64,000 nt of DNA from Sinomonas sp. ASV486 (GCF_030908215.1 NZ_JAVFJK010000007.1:1-64000), one strand, 5' to 3'; positions 43,331-52,905 are shown, counted from the stretch's first letter. Made by a program: numbers and translations. The notes: generated by a model not told the origin, from the sequence alone.

Positions 43331-43401
43331 CGCTGCTGCGCCTGGACGACGAGGAGGTTCCCGCTGCCTGGTCCGGCCTGGGCGCTCCCGGGCGGGCGAG
43401 A

Positions 43402-43437
43402 CAGCAGTGGCGGGGGTCCATCGCCCCGCCACTGCTG
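43402..43437. terminator. Bidirectional terminator
   Basis: Perfect 14-bp stem (43402-43415 and 43424-43437, loop 8 nt) between the convergent VOC and M24 genes. It would end transcription from both sides. Confidence 0.85.
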
Positions 43438-43466
43438 CCCTCTCGAGCAGGTCAGCTGCCCAGGGA

Positions 43467-44867
43467 TCAGGGCACCGTGATGCCGCTCCCCTCCGGGGTG
43501 TTGAGGTGGGACTGGGAGTCGCGGAGGGTGCTCAGGGGTCCGTTGACCGTGAAGTACCGCTTGCCTGCGACGATGAGGTCCTCAGCCGGGAACTTTGTGA
43601 TGACCTCGCAGCCGTTGGCCGTCACGACGACTTCCTCCTCGATGCGGGCCGCGCCGATTCCATCGGCCGAGGGCCAGTAGGTCTCCAGCGCGAAGACCAT
43701 GCCCTCCTCAAGGATCTCGGGGTGGTCCAGGGACACGAGCCGCGAGAAGATCGGCTTCTCCCAGATGGAGAGGCCGACGCCGTGTCCGTACTGCAGGGCG
43801 AAGGCGGCCTCTTCGTCCGGGAAGCCGAACTCCTGCGCCTTGGGCCAGACGCTGACGATGTCCGCCGTCGTGGCCCCGGGACGCACGAGAGCGATGGCCC
43901 GGTCCATGTACTCGCGGGCGCGCTTGTAGGCGTCGCGCTGGGCAATGCTGGCGGAACCGACGGCGAAGGTGCGATAGTAGCAGGTCCGGTAGCCGTTGAA
44001 GCTGTGGAGGATGTCGAAGAACGCCGGGTCCCCGGGGCGGATCAGGCGGTCAGAGAATACGTGCGGGTGGGGGGAGCATCGTTCCCCCGAGATCGCATTG
44101 ACGCCCTCCACGTATTCGGAGCCGAGGTCGTAGAGCGTCTTCGACACCAGGCCGACACACTCGTTCTCCCGCACGCCAGGGCGCAGGAAGGCGTAAAGGT
44201 CCTCGTAGGCTGCATCGACCATGGATGCCGCCTGGGTGAGCAGGGTGATCTCGTCGCTGGTCTTGATCCGCCGGGCCTCGAGGAAGATCTGCTGGCCATC
44301 GACGACGGTGATGCCCGCCTTCTGGAGTGCGAAGAGGATCGGCAGTTCGATGACGTCGACGCCGAGGGGCTCATTCAGGAGTCCGAACTTCTCCAGCTCG
44401 CGCTTGATCTTGGCCGCGACCTTCTCGGCCATTTCGGCGTCGGGGCTGAAGGCTCCGCGCAGCAGGGAGATGCCCGCCCTGGCCCCGGACTCCGTCCGGG
44501 GCCGCGTCGCTCCGTGATGGGGCGCGTGGGGATCGGCGTCGGCCTCCGCCGTGGTCTGGTCCAGCCAGGGGTTGAAGAGCTTGTGGTGCTTCGCGGCGGA
44601 CCCGAAGTCCCAGGAGATCGGGTCGCTGTTCCTGGTCAGCAGGCTGAACCGGATCATCTTGTCGATGGCCCAGGTGCCGATGTGGGTGGCGGTCATGTAG
44701 CGGATGTTGGCGAAGTCGAACGCCAGCAGGGCGCCGACGTCCGAGCGCTCGAGTTCGGCCTTGAGCCGGGCGAGCCGCTCGGAGCGGAGCCGGTCGAAGT
44801 CCAGCCTCTGCTCCCAGTCGACTGCCATGGTGCCGCGTGTGGCGGTGCTATCGAGAATGCCGGGCAT
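43467..44867 (-). CDS. M24-family protein related to DddP/creatinase
   Basis: 466 residues from ATG 44867, which has GGAGG 6 nt upstream; the frame open to 44966 has none. An N-terminal creatinase-like domain (DVGALLAFDFANIRYMTATHIG, about 41-62) is followed by a pita-bread M24 domain. Metal-site residues found: Asp285 in FFDILHS, His in YGHGVGLSIWE, Glu in MVFALETYWPS, Glu in RIEEEVVV. The second Asp expected about 12 residues after Asp285 is Cys296. The FANIRY and FNPW segments resemble the DMSP lyase DddP, but Xaa-Pro peptidase or ectoine hydrolase-like roles are possible. It lies downstream of an SDR gene on the same strand. Confidence 0.75.
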   Translation of the reverse strand: MPGILDSTATRGTMAVDWEQRLDFDRLRSERLARLKAELERSDVGALLAFDFANIRYMTATHIGTWAIDKMIRFSLLTRNSDPISWDFGSAAKHHKLFNPWLDQTTAEADADPHAPHHGATRPRTESGARAGISLLRGAFSPDAEMAEKVAAKIKRELEKFGLLNEPLGVDVIELPILFALQKAGITVVDGQQIFLEARRIKTSDEITLLTQAASMVDAAYEDLYAFLRPGVRENECVGLVSKTLYDLGSEYVEGVNAISGERCSPHPHVFSDRLIRPGDPAFFDILHSFNGYRTCYYRTFAVGSASIAQRDAYKRAREYMDRAIALVRPGATTADIVSVWPKAQEFGFPDEEAAFALQYGHGVGLSIWEKPIFSRLVSLDHPEILEEGMVFALETYWPSADGIGAARIEEEVVVTANGCEVITKFPAEDLIVAGKRYFTVNGPLSTLRDSQSHLNTPEGSGITVP

Positions 44868-44940
44868 GTAGTCCTCCAAGTGGTTCTTGCTATTGCTCGA
44901 GCTGAGATCGGTCCCGACGGCATCGGGGGGCGCGGGCTTG

Positions 44941-45729
44941 CTAGACGAGGACCATGCCGCCGTCAATCATGACGACCTGTCCTGTCATGTAGTCGGAGTC
45001 GGGGGAGGCGAGGAACAGGGCGGTGCCCGCGATGTCGGAGGCCGTGGCGGGGCGGCCGCGGAGTATCCCTTCCGCGAACGAGCTCATGGCCTCTCCCGGT
45101 TCTTTCGAATCGCCGATGTCCATCAGGTCCCGGTCCAGCTTCTTCCACAGCGGGGTGTCCACCACGCCGGGTGCGAAGGCGTTGCAGGTGATGTCGTGCT
45201 CGGCCAGCCCTCTGGCCGTCGCCTGGGTGAGGGAGATCACTGCCGCCTTGGAGGCACAGTATGGGGCGAAGCTGGGGTAGCCCTGCCGTCCTGCCATGGA
45301 GGCTGTGTTGATGATCTTGCCGCCGCGGCCTTGTGCGATGAACTGCAGCGCGGCCTCCTGGGTTCCAATGAGGGTCCCGAGCCCGTTCACGTCCATGATC
45401 GAGCGCCAGTTCTCCTCCGTGACGTCCAGGAGGTGCAGGGGCTTGTTGTAGCCGGCGTTGTTGAACCAGACATCGATGCCGCCAAAGGCATCGACCGCCT
45501 TCTCCACGACGCCTCGGACGTCTGATCGCTGAACGACGTCGGCTCTGACGGCAATCGCCGTTCCGCCGCCGGCGCTGATCTTGTCGGCCGCCTCGCGGGC
45601 TGCCTCGAGGTTGAGATCCGCGATCACGACGCGCCCTCCCTCGGCGGCAAGCACCTGCGCTATGCCCAGTCCTATGCCGCTCGCACCGCCGGTGACGACC
45701 GCGACCCGACCGCTTATCCGTTCGCCCAT
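44941..45729 (-). CDS. SDR-family dehydrogenase
   Basis: 262 residues from ATG 45729 (GGAG upstream). A classical SDR: cofactor motif VTGGASGIGLG, NNAG at about 90, catalytic Ser in INTASMAG and Tyr-x3-Lys in APYCASKAA, and a C-terminal MTGQVVMIDGG. The acidic residue after the second strand (VIADLN) predicts NAD preference. It resembles sorbitol/acetoin/3-hydroxybutyrate dehydrogenases. Followed 73 bases later by the M24 gene, divergent from the XRE-cupin regulator that may control both. Confidence 0.88.
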   Translation of the reverse strand: MGERISGRVAVVTGGASGIGLGIAQVLAAEGGRVVIADLNLEAAREAADKISAGGGTAIAVRADVVQRSDVRGVVEKAVDAFGGIDVWFNNAGYNKPLHLLDVTEENWRSIMDVNGLGTLIGTQEAALQFIAQGRGGKIINTASMAGRQGYPSFAPYCASKAAVISLTQATARGLAEHDITCNAFAPGVVDTPLWKKLDRDLMDIGDSKEPGEAMSSFAEGILRGRPATASDIAGTALFLASPDSDYMTGQVVMIDGGMVLV

Positions 45730-46051
45730 CAGGACTCCTTCAGCTCATCGTTGAGGTTCAAAGCGTTCAGTTCGGCTGTACACTAGATTGGCAACAGTGA
45801 ACATTGTGATTCAGCTCATGTCAAGTGGGGCTTGGGGGAGGCTCGAGGAGTCGCACAAGAGACCGGTTTGCCCCCCCATAAGGATCCATGGGGGCCACTA
45901 CGGCTGCTGCGAATGACACGGATTGCCGATGGAGGGCGCCATGGCGGTCCAGGAGGCTAAACTGTTTAGTGATGTTCAACGACGACGCATTAGGCGGATC
46001 GAGGGCAGGGAGCATGACGTGCTGCACAAGGCCAGCGGGGAGGCGGGCGTG
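45730..46051. promoter_or_regulatory. Divergent promoter region of SDR/M24 and XRE-cupin genes
   Basis: About 320 bases between divergent genes, with a locally AT-richer patch (45770-45830) suited to promoters and repressor sites. No perfect palindrome was found by eye. An open frame from 45923 extends the regulator upstream but has a weaker start signal than ATG 46052. Confidence 0.5.
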
Positions 46052-46759
46052 ATGCCTGAGGACATCGGGCCCAAGATCCGCGCGGCGCGGACCGCGCGCG
46101 GGCAGAGCCTGCGGCAGCTCGCTTCGGAGCTGGGAGTCTCAGCGAGCCTGCTGTCCCAGGTGGAGAACGGCAAGGTCCAGCCATCCGTTGCGACGCTCTA
46201 TGCGCTGGTGAGTGCGCTGGGGATGTCGCTGGACAGCATGCTCGGGGTCGGCGGAGTCGCAGTGGACGGCGGCCCCCGGAGCGCCGGTGCCGCCGCTGAG
46301 TCCTTGGTCCGCGGCTCGACACCGGTTGATGCGTCGGCACATGGTTCGATCCTGCAGCGCGGTGACCAGAACCCCACTTTGGACATGGACAACGGTGTGC
46401 GCTGGGAGCGCCTCTCGGGCAGCAGCACTGGGGGCGACCCTGAAATACTCCTGGTCACGTACCAGGCTGGCGCCTCCAGTTCGATCGACGGCAGGCTGAT
46501 GCGGCACAACGGGCATGAGTACGCCTATCTCCTCGAGGGCACGCTGACCCTGCAGGTGGGCTTCGACATCTTCGAAGTCCATGCCGGCGACTCCTTCAAC
46601 TTCGACAGCACCCGCCCCCACATGTACTTCAATAGTGGCGAGGTTCCGGCGAGGGGCATCTGGTTCATCGCCGGCCGCAACAGTTCGGATCTGCCGCCTG
46701 CTTTCTTCTCGGAGACAGGCACCGCTCACGGCAATGGCCAGGGACGTGGACACGGCTGA
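46052..46759 (+). CDS. XRE-family regulator with C-terminal cupin
   Basis: 235 residues from ATG 46052, chosen for the GGGGAGG site 8 nt upstream. HTH of the XRE type at about 10-60: IRAARTARGQSLRQLASELGVSASLLSQVENGKVQPSVATLYAL in outline, with the recognition helix at SASLLSQVE. A linker leads to a cupin-2 domain (about 150-225): HNGHEYAYLLEGTL, FEVHAGDSFNFDSTRPHMY with a His/Glu metal set. This class (PuuR/SutR-like) senses small metabolites such as amines or sulfur compounds. Divergent from the SDR/M24 unit, convergent with the oxidase gene. Confidence 0.9.
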   Translation: MPEDIGPKIRAARTARGQSLRQLASELGVSASLLSQVENGKVQPSVATLYALVSALGMSLDSMLGVGGVAVDGGPRSAGAAAESLVRGSTPVDASAHGSILQRGDQNPTLDMDNGVRWERLSGSSTGGDPEILLVTYQAGASSSIDGRLMRHNGHEYAYLLEGTLTLQVGFDIFEVHAGDSFNFDSTRPHMYFNSGEVPARGIWFIAGRNSSDLPPAFFSETGTAHGNGQGRGHG

Positions 46760-46782
46760 AGCCCCGTCCACGTCCGGCTATG

Positions 46783-47988
46783 TCACCACACTCCTCGCGA
46801 TCGGCTCCGGCGGAGCCTTCCGGCGAGCTCGGCTGCTATGGGGAGAGCTGCGGTCGCAGCAGGGGAGGGTGCGTTGACGACGTGGAGCATGCGCTCCGTC
46901 TCCAGGAGGACGAAGTCGTGCACGAGGGTGCCGTCAGGAGCCACGGCCTGCGCTCGAATTCCTGCTGGATAGGGTTCCAGGTCCTCGAAGCCCAGAGAGG
47001 GGGAGTAGCGTCGGCATTCCTCGAGATAGCCACGGCGGAAGACGGAGTTTCTCATCTCCGCAACCCCCACGCGGAGGTTCTTGCCCGCCATCCGCCAGAA
47101 GCCGCGGAAGCGCAGATAGTCCAGCACATCGCGACCCGAGAAGGAGAGCTTGGGGTAGCCCTCGCGGGACAGGCCTAGAACGGCATTCGGTCCTACGGTG
47201 ATGGTGCCGTGAACCGTTGGAGAGAGGTGCACCCCGAGGAACGGCAGTGACGGGTCCGGCACTGGGTAGACGAGGTGCCTGACGTGCCTTCCGAGCCGCT
47301 CCGAAAGCCTGTAGTACTCGCCCCGGAAGGGCACGATCCGAGCGGCCGGCCTCAACCCCGCCAGTCGGGCGACACGGTCGGACTGAAGGCCTGCGGCAAC
47401 GACCAGTTGGCTGACGGTGTGTGATCCACGGGCTGTCTCGATGGCGACTGAGGATGCAGACTCTCTGATTCCCCTTACCTCTTCCCCCAGACGGATCACT
47501 CCGCCCAACTCGAGGACGATCTCCGCCATTCGGCGGCTGACCTGCCCGTAGTCGACGATGGCGGTGCTCGGCACGAAGAGTGCGCCCGCGCCGCGGACGC
47601 GGGGCTCAATGCTCTCAAGCCCGGACGGACCGAGCCGCTCGACCTGGATGCCATGGACGGCGGCTCGCTCCTCAAGGGCAGACATCCGGCCCAGCTCTCC
47701 CCGATCCGCTGCCACGATCAGCTTCCCACACTCGTCGAAGTCCAGGCCGTGCTCCCGGCAGAAGGCCTTCGTCATGGCCTCGCCGGCCTTGCTGAACCTC
47801 GCCTTCATGCTGCCCGGCTCATAGTAGATTCCCGAGTGGATGACTCCGCTGTTGTGGCCGGTCTGGTGGGCAGCAGGCCGATCTTCCTTCTCGATCAACA
47901 GCAGGGATGCGCCCGGGTAGTCCTTGAGGAGCGTCATGGCAGTGGCAAGGCCCACTATGCCCCCGCCCACGACACCGAAGTCGTACAC
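46783..47988 (-). CDS. lhgO: L-2-hydroxyglutarate oxidase-like FAD enzyme
   Basis: 401 residues from GTG 47988, chosen because AGGAGGTAAGGGA lies just upstream; the frame open to 48039 has no such site. A DAO-type flavoprotein: FGVVGGGIVGLATAMTLL is the FAD Rossmann motif, AHQTGHNSGVIHSGIYYEPGSMKARF is the LhgO signature in outline, and PFLGVHLSPTVHGTITVGPNA follows. The family oxidises L-2-hydroxyglutarate to 2-oxoglutarate, passing electrons to quinone. It is divergent from the CUT2 operon; a related 2-hydroxy acid substrate is possible. Confidence 0.87.
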   Translation of the reverse strand: MYDFGVVGGGIVGLATAMTLLKDYPGASLLLIEKEDRPAAHQTGHNSGVIHSGIYYEPGSMKARFSKAGEAMTKAFCREHGLDFDECGKLIVAADRGELGRMSALEERAAVHGIQVERLGPSGLESIEPRVRGAGALFVPSTAIVDYGQVSRRMAEIVLELGGVIRLGEEVRGIRESASSVAIETARGSHTVSQLVVAAGLQSDRVARLAGLRPAARIVPFRGEYYRLSERLGRHVRHLVYPVPDPSLPFLGVHLSPTVHGTITVGPNAVLGLSREGYPKLSFSGRDVLDYLRFRGFWRMAGKNLRVGVAEMRNSVFRRGYLEECRRYSPSLGFEDLEPYPAGIRAQAVAPDGTLVHDFVLLETERMLHVVNAPSPAATAALPIAAELAGRLRRSRSRGVW

Positions 47989-48119
47989 AGTTCCCTTACC
48001 TCCTGCCGCAGCTGCGGCTTGATCAGTAAAACTGGACAAGTGGGGGAGCAGCAGACAGGAGTGGATTCTCCCTGCATGCCTGCTCGATCAGCGATTCTAG
48101 CTCAAAGGATCATTTCCGC

Positions 48120-48149
48120 TTGACAACGTTCATCACCCTCGTTCAGTAT
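48120..48149 (+). promoter_or_regulatory. Promoter of the CUT2 transport operon
   Basis: TTGACA (48120-48125) and CAGTAT (48144-48149) are 18 bp apart, upstream of the binding-protein gene, in an AT-richer intergenic patch. A repeated GTTCA-containing sequence around the spacer may bind a regulator. Confidence 0.55.
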
Positions 48150-48205
48150 CAATGTACAAACGAGTGTGGCGTAGAACACGCCAGCCCTACTCAACGAGGA
48201 GTATC

Positions 48206-49534
48206 ATGTCTTCGCTCGGCAACCTCGCAGCATCCCGCCGCCAAGTCCTGCGCGGCGCAGTCGGGTTCGGCCTCTTGGCCTCCACTGCCTCTCTGCTCAG
48301 CGCATGCAATACGGCCCAGGGTGGCGGATCCGCGGCCCCGACTCCGACAGTCACGGATCCGAACGACCCCCGCAACAAGAAGTTCAGCATGATCGACAGC
48401 TTCTACACCCTCGACAACGACTACTTCCAGGGGTGGGCCAAGGGATCGGCCGCCGCCGCGGCGACGTTCCTCATGTCCAGGGACCAGCAGGTGGACAATT
48501 CCAATGTCGACACCCTGAAGTCGATCTTCGAGGCAGCCAAGACCAAGAGCATCCAGGGCATCAGCACCCTCCCCAACACCGCTGCCGCCTCTCCCGAGAT
48601 CATAGGGATCGCCCAGCGGTCCGGCATCTACGTGTCCAGCAACTGGTCGAACGCGGCCTGGAGCACCCCCTTCGACATCGGCCAGTACTACTACTCGTAC
48701 CAGGCCGGCAACGACGTCGCCGGCGCCCGCGAGATCGCCAAGGTCCTCTTCAAGGAGATGGGCGGATCGGGGAAGTTCATCCACATCGAGGGCATCCAGG
48801 GCAACACCGCCTCCGACAATCGCACTGCCGGAGTGGACCTGGCGCTGAAGGAATACCCGAACATCCAGATGGTCGCCCGTCAGCCCGGCGGGTTCAGCCG
48901 CGGCGGAACGCAGCCTGTGATCGAGAGCCTCCTGACCGCCAACCCCGACGTCAAGGGCATCATGTGCCAGAACGACGACTCGGCCATTGCCGCGGTCAAC
49001 GCAGTGGAGTCGCGCGGCATGAAGGACGTCAAGATCGTCGGAATCGACGCCATCGGGGAGTTCCTCGACGCGATCAAGCGCGGCTCCGCACTGGCTACCT
49101 GGGCCCATCACGGCGCCTTCATCGGCGCCTTCTCTACCGTGCGGGTCTTCGACGCCCTCGCGGGCGTCAAGCTGTCGCCGGCGGAAAGGATGATGTACTT
49201 CGGAGGCTTCATCGTCGACACCGCCGACGCCGCCGACGCGTACCAGAAGCTGATGTACTCGGACAAGCCTCTGCCCTTCAACTACGAGAAGATGTCAAGG
49301 GCCCTGCACCCCCAGGATTGGGACCCGCAGAACCTCATGGCCCCCATCGACATCGAGAAGTACTGGGAGAAGCTGCCCAAGCCCTCCGGATACAGGATCC
49401 CAGCCGAATACGCGGCGGCCAAGGCCTCGGGCGAACTCGAGAAGACGGCGTCCACCTACAAGTCCGCATTCAAGTCCGACCCATGGAAGGACGTGCGGAG
49501 CAAGTGCAAGAGCGGCGGACAGGACATCATCTGA
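48206..49534 (+). CDS. CUT2 sugar/polyol ABC transporter binding lipoprotein
   Basis: 442 residues from ATG 48206 (GAGGAG upstream). A twin-arginine segment (SRRQVLRGAVGF) and lipobox ending in Cys34 (LLSAC) make it an exported lipoprotein. The mature part fits the periplasmic-binding type-1/Peripla_BP_4 group (RbsB-like): FYTLDNDYFQGW, SIFEAAKTKSIQGISTLP, and GIMCQNDDSAIAAVNAVE, KIVGIDAIGEFLDAI. Its C-terminus is ~70 residues longer than RbsB. The ligand is probably a monosaccharide or polyol because several dehydrogenases share the operon. Its stop overlaps the next ATG. Confidence 0.88.
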   Translation: MSSLGNLAASRRQVLRGAVGFGLLASTASLLSACNTAQGGGSAAPTPTVTDPNDPRNKKFSMIDSFYTLDNDYFQGWAKGSAAAAATFLMSRDQQVDNSNVDTLKSIFEAAKTKSIQGISTLPNTAAASPEIIGIAQRSGIYVSSNWSNAAWSTPFDIGQYYYSYQAGNDVAGAREIAKVLFKEMGGSGKFIHIEGIQGNTASDNRTAGVDLALKEYPNIQMVARQPGGFSRGGTQPVIESLLTANPDVKGIMCQNDDSAIAAVNAVESRGMKDVKIVGIDAIGEFLDAIKRGSALATWAHHGAFIGAFSTVRVFDALAGVKLSPAERMMYFGGFIVDTADAADAYQKLMYSDKPLPFNYEKMSRALHPQDWDPQNLMAPIDIEKYWEKLPKPSGYRIPAEYAAAKASGELEKTASTYKSAFKSDPWKDVRSKCKSGGQDII

Positions 49535-50313
49535 TGAACGCGATCCACAATCCGGATTTCGAGGGCCGCTCGGCGATTGTCACCGGCGCCGGCAGCGGCA
49601 TCGGGCGAGCAGTCGCCCTCGCCCTCGCCGAGCAAGGGGCCAAGGTCCTCGCGGTCGACATAGACGAGGCGGCCGCCAAGGATACGGCAGCCCTTTCGAC
49701 TGGGATCGTGCTGCCCTTCCAAGCAGACGTATCCGAGAGCAGCGACGTACGGGACTACGCTGCGGGCGCTGCCTCCAGCCACGGCCTGCCCACCCTGTTC
49801 TTCAACAACGCCGGGGTCGAGGGTGTCCACCGCTCGATCATCGACACCACCGAGGAGGAGTGGAACCGCACGGTAGGCGTGAACCTGCACGGGGTGTTCT
49901 GGGGGCTGAAGCACGTGCTGCCCCTCATGATCGAGGCCGGGGGCGGGTCGGTTGTGAACACCGGATCGATCCTGAGCCTCAAAGCCGCCCCCGACCGCTC
50001 CGACTACGTCACCACCAAGCACGCCGTGCTCGGCCTCACCCGCGCCGCCGCCAGCGAGGTCGCCAAGGACGGGATCAAGGTCAACTGTATCTGCCCGGGC
50101 CCCGTGGACACCCCGCTCATGGCCAGATCCGAGACCCTGGTCAACCCGGACGACCCGAGCTTCGAACGGAGCCGCTTCGAAGCCGGGACGCCATTGGGCC
50201 GCTACGCGTCCACGGAGGAGATTGCTGAGCTCGTGCTCTTCCTCCTCCGGCCCGACGTCGCCTACCTCACCGGCGCGGCAGTGAACATCGACGGCGGAAT
50301 CATGGCGGTGTGA
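49534..50313 (+). CDS. SDR-family dehydrogenase
   Basis: 259 residues, ATG 49534 overlapping the binding-protein stop by one base (TGATG). Classical SDR: VTGAGSGIGRAVALALA, FFNNAGVEG, catalytic Ser in NTGSILSLKAAP and Tyr-x3-Lys in DYVTTKHAV, and YLTGAAVNIDGG at the C-terminus. The VDIDE segment after the second strand suggests NAD. Placed between the binding protein and ATPase of a CUT2 importer, it probably oxidises the imported polyol or sugar. Confidence 0.88.
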   Translation: MNAIHNPDFEGRSAIVTGAGSGIGRAVALALAEQGAKVLAVDIDEAAAKDTAALSTGIVLPFQADVSESSDVRDYAAGAASSHGLPTLFFNNAGVEGVHRSIIDTTEEEWNRTVGVNLHGVFWGLKHVLPLMIEAGGGSVVNTGSILSLKAAPDRSDYVTTKHAVLGLTRAAASEVAKDGIKVNCICPGPVDTPLMARSETLVNPDDPSFERSRFEAGTPLGRYASTEEIAELVLFLLRPDVAYLTGAAVNIDGGIMAV

Positions 50314-50318
50314 GGACG

Positions 50319-51881
50319 ATGAGCACAATCCTGGAATCCGGCTCTGCCACTCCTGCGGCACCTCAAACCGGACCGCTCTTGGAAGTGCGAGACGTCACTC
50401 GCGTCTACGGTGCCGTCCACGCGCTCAACGGGGTGAGCCTTCATGTGCACAAGGGCGAGATCCTGGGCCTGATTGGCGAGAACGGGGCGGGCAAGTCCAC
50501 GCTCCTGAACATCATTAGCGGAACTGACAAGCAGACCTCGGGGAGCGTTCTGCTCAAAGGACAGGAAATATCCTTCAGTAACTACAACCAGGCAACCCGC
50601 AGCGGCGTCTTCCGGATCTTCCAAGAGCTCGCGCTCGTCCAGAACATGACCGTGTGGGAGAACCTCTTCCTTTCGCACGAGAAGAAGTTCATCAACGTCG
50701 GGCTGATCAACAGGCGGGAGGGGATCCGCAGGGCCAAGGAGCTGCTGCGGCGGTTCGATCACGGCTGGATCGACCCGGAGCGGAAGGTCCAGGACTATCC
50801 CTTCGCGGTGCGCCAGGTCCTCGAGGTGCTCAAGGCCTTCGCCCTCGCCGACCTGCTGGGCCAGACCGAGCCGGTCATCCTCCTCGACGAGCCCACCGCG
50901 GCCCTCGCTGCAGACGAGATCGAGTTCCTGCGGGACCTGCTCCTGAGGCTGAAGGACCACTGTGCGATCATCTTCGTCTCCCATCGGCTCAGCGAGCTCC
51001 TCGAGTGGAGCGACCGAATCGTCGTCTTCAAAGACGGCCAAGTTGTCGCCGAGGCGGGCTCGCGAGATCTGACCGAGGACAAGCTGCACTTCCTCATGGT
51101 CGGCCGCGAACGCGACAAGGAGTTCTACCGGGAGGATCGGCAACGGATTCCCGCGTCCGAAGTCGTCCTCCGGCTCGAGGGGTTCAGCCATCGCCCGGCC
51201 TTCCGAGACGTCGATCTGGTCGTCCAGCGTGGCGAGATCGTGGGGATGGCCGGTGTCCTCGGGTCGGGGAAGACCGAGCTCGGGCAGGCCGTGTTCGGCG
51301 ACAAGCAACCCGATGGGGGAAGCCTGGAATACCGGGGACGGCTCCTGAGCCGCTGGACCGCCGAGTCCATGGCCAAGGCCAGAGTCGGCTACGTGCCATC
51401 CGAGCGGAAGGAGGACGGGCTGCTGGACACCTTCTCGGTCGCCCAGAACATCTCGTTCGCGCGGATCGTCTCCCAGAAGTCACCCTGGCTCCACCTCCGA
51501 CGCGAGGCGCGGGAAGCGGAGCGCTACATCTCCGAGCTCGGCATCAAGGCGCCCTCGCCCCATGCCTCCATAGAGAGCCTCAGCGGCGGCAACCAGCAGA
51601 AGGTCGTCCTTGCCCGATGGCTTGTCCGCGGCGTGGACCTCCTTATCCTCGACAATCCAACCCGCGGTGTCGACGCCGGGGCCAAGGAAGGCATCTACGA
51701 CGTAATCCGTGACCTCGCCGATGCGGGAGTAGCGATCCTCCTGATCAGTGATGACCTCCTCGAGGTCATCGGACTGTCCAACAAGATCGTCGTGATGAAG
51801 GACGGAGCCATCACCTACCGGGTGGATGCCCCGGTCACGGACAAACCCAAAGAGACTGACCTCGTCGCCACGATGGTCTGA
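50319..51881 (+). CDS. CUT2 sugar ABC transporter ATPase
   Basis: 520 residues from ATG 50319 (GAGGA immediately upstream; a GTG at 50310 overlapping the previous stop is an alternative). Two ABC domains in one chain, as in RbsA: the first has LIGENGAGKSTLLN and ILLDEPTAALA; the second has AGVLGSGKTELGQ, SLSGGNQQKVVLARWL and LILDNPTRGVDAGAK. The first domain lacks a clear LSGGQ (YPFAVRQVLEV), common in this family where only one site is fully active. Works with the next permease and the lipoprotein upstream. Confidence 0.9.
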   Translation: MSTILESGSATPAAPQTGPLLEVRDVTRVYGAVHALNGVSLHVHKGEILGLIGENGAGKSTLLNIISGTDKQTSGSVLLKGQEISFSNYNQATRSGVFRIFQELALVQNMTVWENLFLSHEKKFINVGLINRREGIRRAKELLRRFDHGWIDPERKVQDYPFAVRQVLEVLKAFALADLLGQTEPVILLDEPTAALAADEIEFLRDLLLRLKDHCAIIFVSHRLSELLEWSDRIVVFKDGQVVAEAGSRDLTEDKLHFLMVGRERDKEFYREDRQRIPASEVVLRLEGFSHRPAFRDVDLVVQRGEIVGMAGVLGSGKTELGQAVFGDKQPDGGSLEYRGRLLSRWTAESMAKARVGYVPSERKEDGLLDTFSVAQNISFARIVSQKSPWLHLRREAREAERYISELGIKAPSPHASIESLSGGNQQKVVLARWLVRGVDLLILDNPTRGVDAGAKEGIYDVIRDLADAGVAILLISDDLLEVIGLSNKIVVMKDGAITYRVDAPVTDKPKETDLVATMV

Positions 51882-51895
51882 CAGGGAGAAAGACA

Positions 51896-52894
51896 ATGGC
51901 ACTGAAAGAGTCGACGCCGCCGGCAACGGCCGAACCGCGAGAGAACAAGTCGCTCGCCTTCGCCCGCCGCCACTGGTCCACGATTGCGCCGATCGGCGCG
52001 CTGATCGCGTTGGTCATCGCGTTCTCACTCGCCGACCCCCGCTTCCTCCAACTTGAGAATGGCCTGAACATCCTGCGCCAGAGCTCGGTGCTCCTGGTCC
52101 TCGCCCTGGCATCGACGCTGATCGTGCTCATGGGCAGCATCGATCTCTCCATCGGCTCGATCGTCACCCTCACCGGCTTCACCGGTGCCCTTCTTGCCCG
52201 CAGCACAGGAGACACCAGCGTCCTGCTGCTGCTTCCTGTGATCGGGCTGCTGTGCGGCCTCTTCAATGGCGCACTGGTCGCCTATGGACGCCTCCCATCA
52301 TTCCTCGTCACCCTAGGAACGCTCTATGCCTTCGCAGGCATCGCCCACTACATGGCCGGCGGACGCCCCATTGGGTTGATCGGCGGCGGTGTCGGGCGGA
52401 TCTTCACCGGCTCTCTCGGCGACTTCCCGATCGTCGCGCTCTGGGCGATCCTCGTCCTGATCATCACCGTTGTGGTCGCCCGCTACACGCGGCTGGGACG
52501 ATACCTCTACGCCCTCGGCGGCAACGAGAAGACGGCGCGGCTCTCCGGCGTCCCCGTGGCCCGGTACAAGGTCTACGCATTCATGGTCGCGGGCCTCCTC
52601 GCTGGATTCGCCGGCCTGCTCCAGCTCACCAGAGCCAACAGCGCAAGCCCAGACATGGGCGCTGCCTTCCTCCTACCCGCCATCGCCGCCGTCGTCATGG
52701 GCGGCACCCCCCTCTCCGGAGGCCTGGGCGGCCCGATACGGACGATCACAGGCGTGCTGATCATCGCCATCCTCGGCAACGGCATGGTCATCGCCGCCGT
52801 GAACCCGTTCCTGCAGAACGTCATCCAAGGCCTCGTCGTCATCATCGCTGTGGCGGTCACGATCGACCGCAGGAAAATGGCCCTCGTCAAGTAA
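51896..52894 (+). CDS. CUT2 sugar ABC transporter permease (RbsC type)
   Basis: 332 residues with eight to ten membrane helices: TIAPIGALIALVIAFSLA at the N-terminus, then SSVLLVLALASTLIVLMGSIDLSIGSIV, with the IDLSIGSI motif of the BPD_transp_2 family, and NGMVIAAVNPFLQNVIQGLVV at the end. GGNEKTARLSGVPVARYK is the loop that contacts the ATPase. It lies 14 bases after the ATPase gene with AGGGAG upstream. A single permease gene implies a homodimeric channel. Confidence 0.9.
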   Translation: MALKESTPPATAEPRENKSLAFARRHWSTIAPIGALIALVIAFSLADPRFLQLENGLNILRQSSVLLVLALASTLIVLMGSIDLSIGSIVTLTGFTGALLARSTGDTSVLLLLPVIGLLCGLFNGALVAYGRLPSFLVTLGTLYAFAGIAHYMAGGRPIGLIGGGVGRIFTGSLGDFPIVALWAILVLIITVVVARYTRLGRYLYALGGNEKTARLSGVPVARYKVYAFMVAGLLAGFAGLLQLTRANSASPDMGAAFLLPAIAAVVMGGTPLSGGLGGPIRTITGVLIIAILGNGMVIAAVNPFLQNVIQGLVVIIAVAVTIDRRKMALVK

Positions 52895-52905
52895 GGAGAA
52901 ACACC

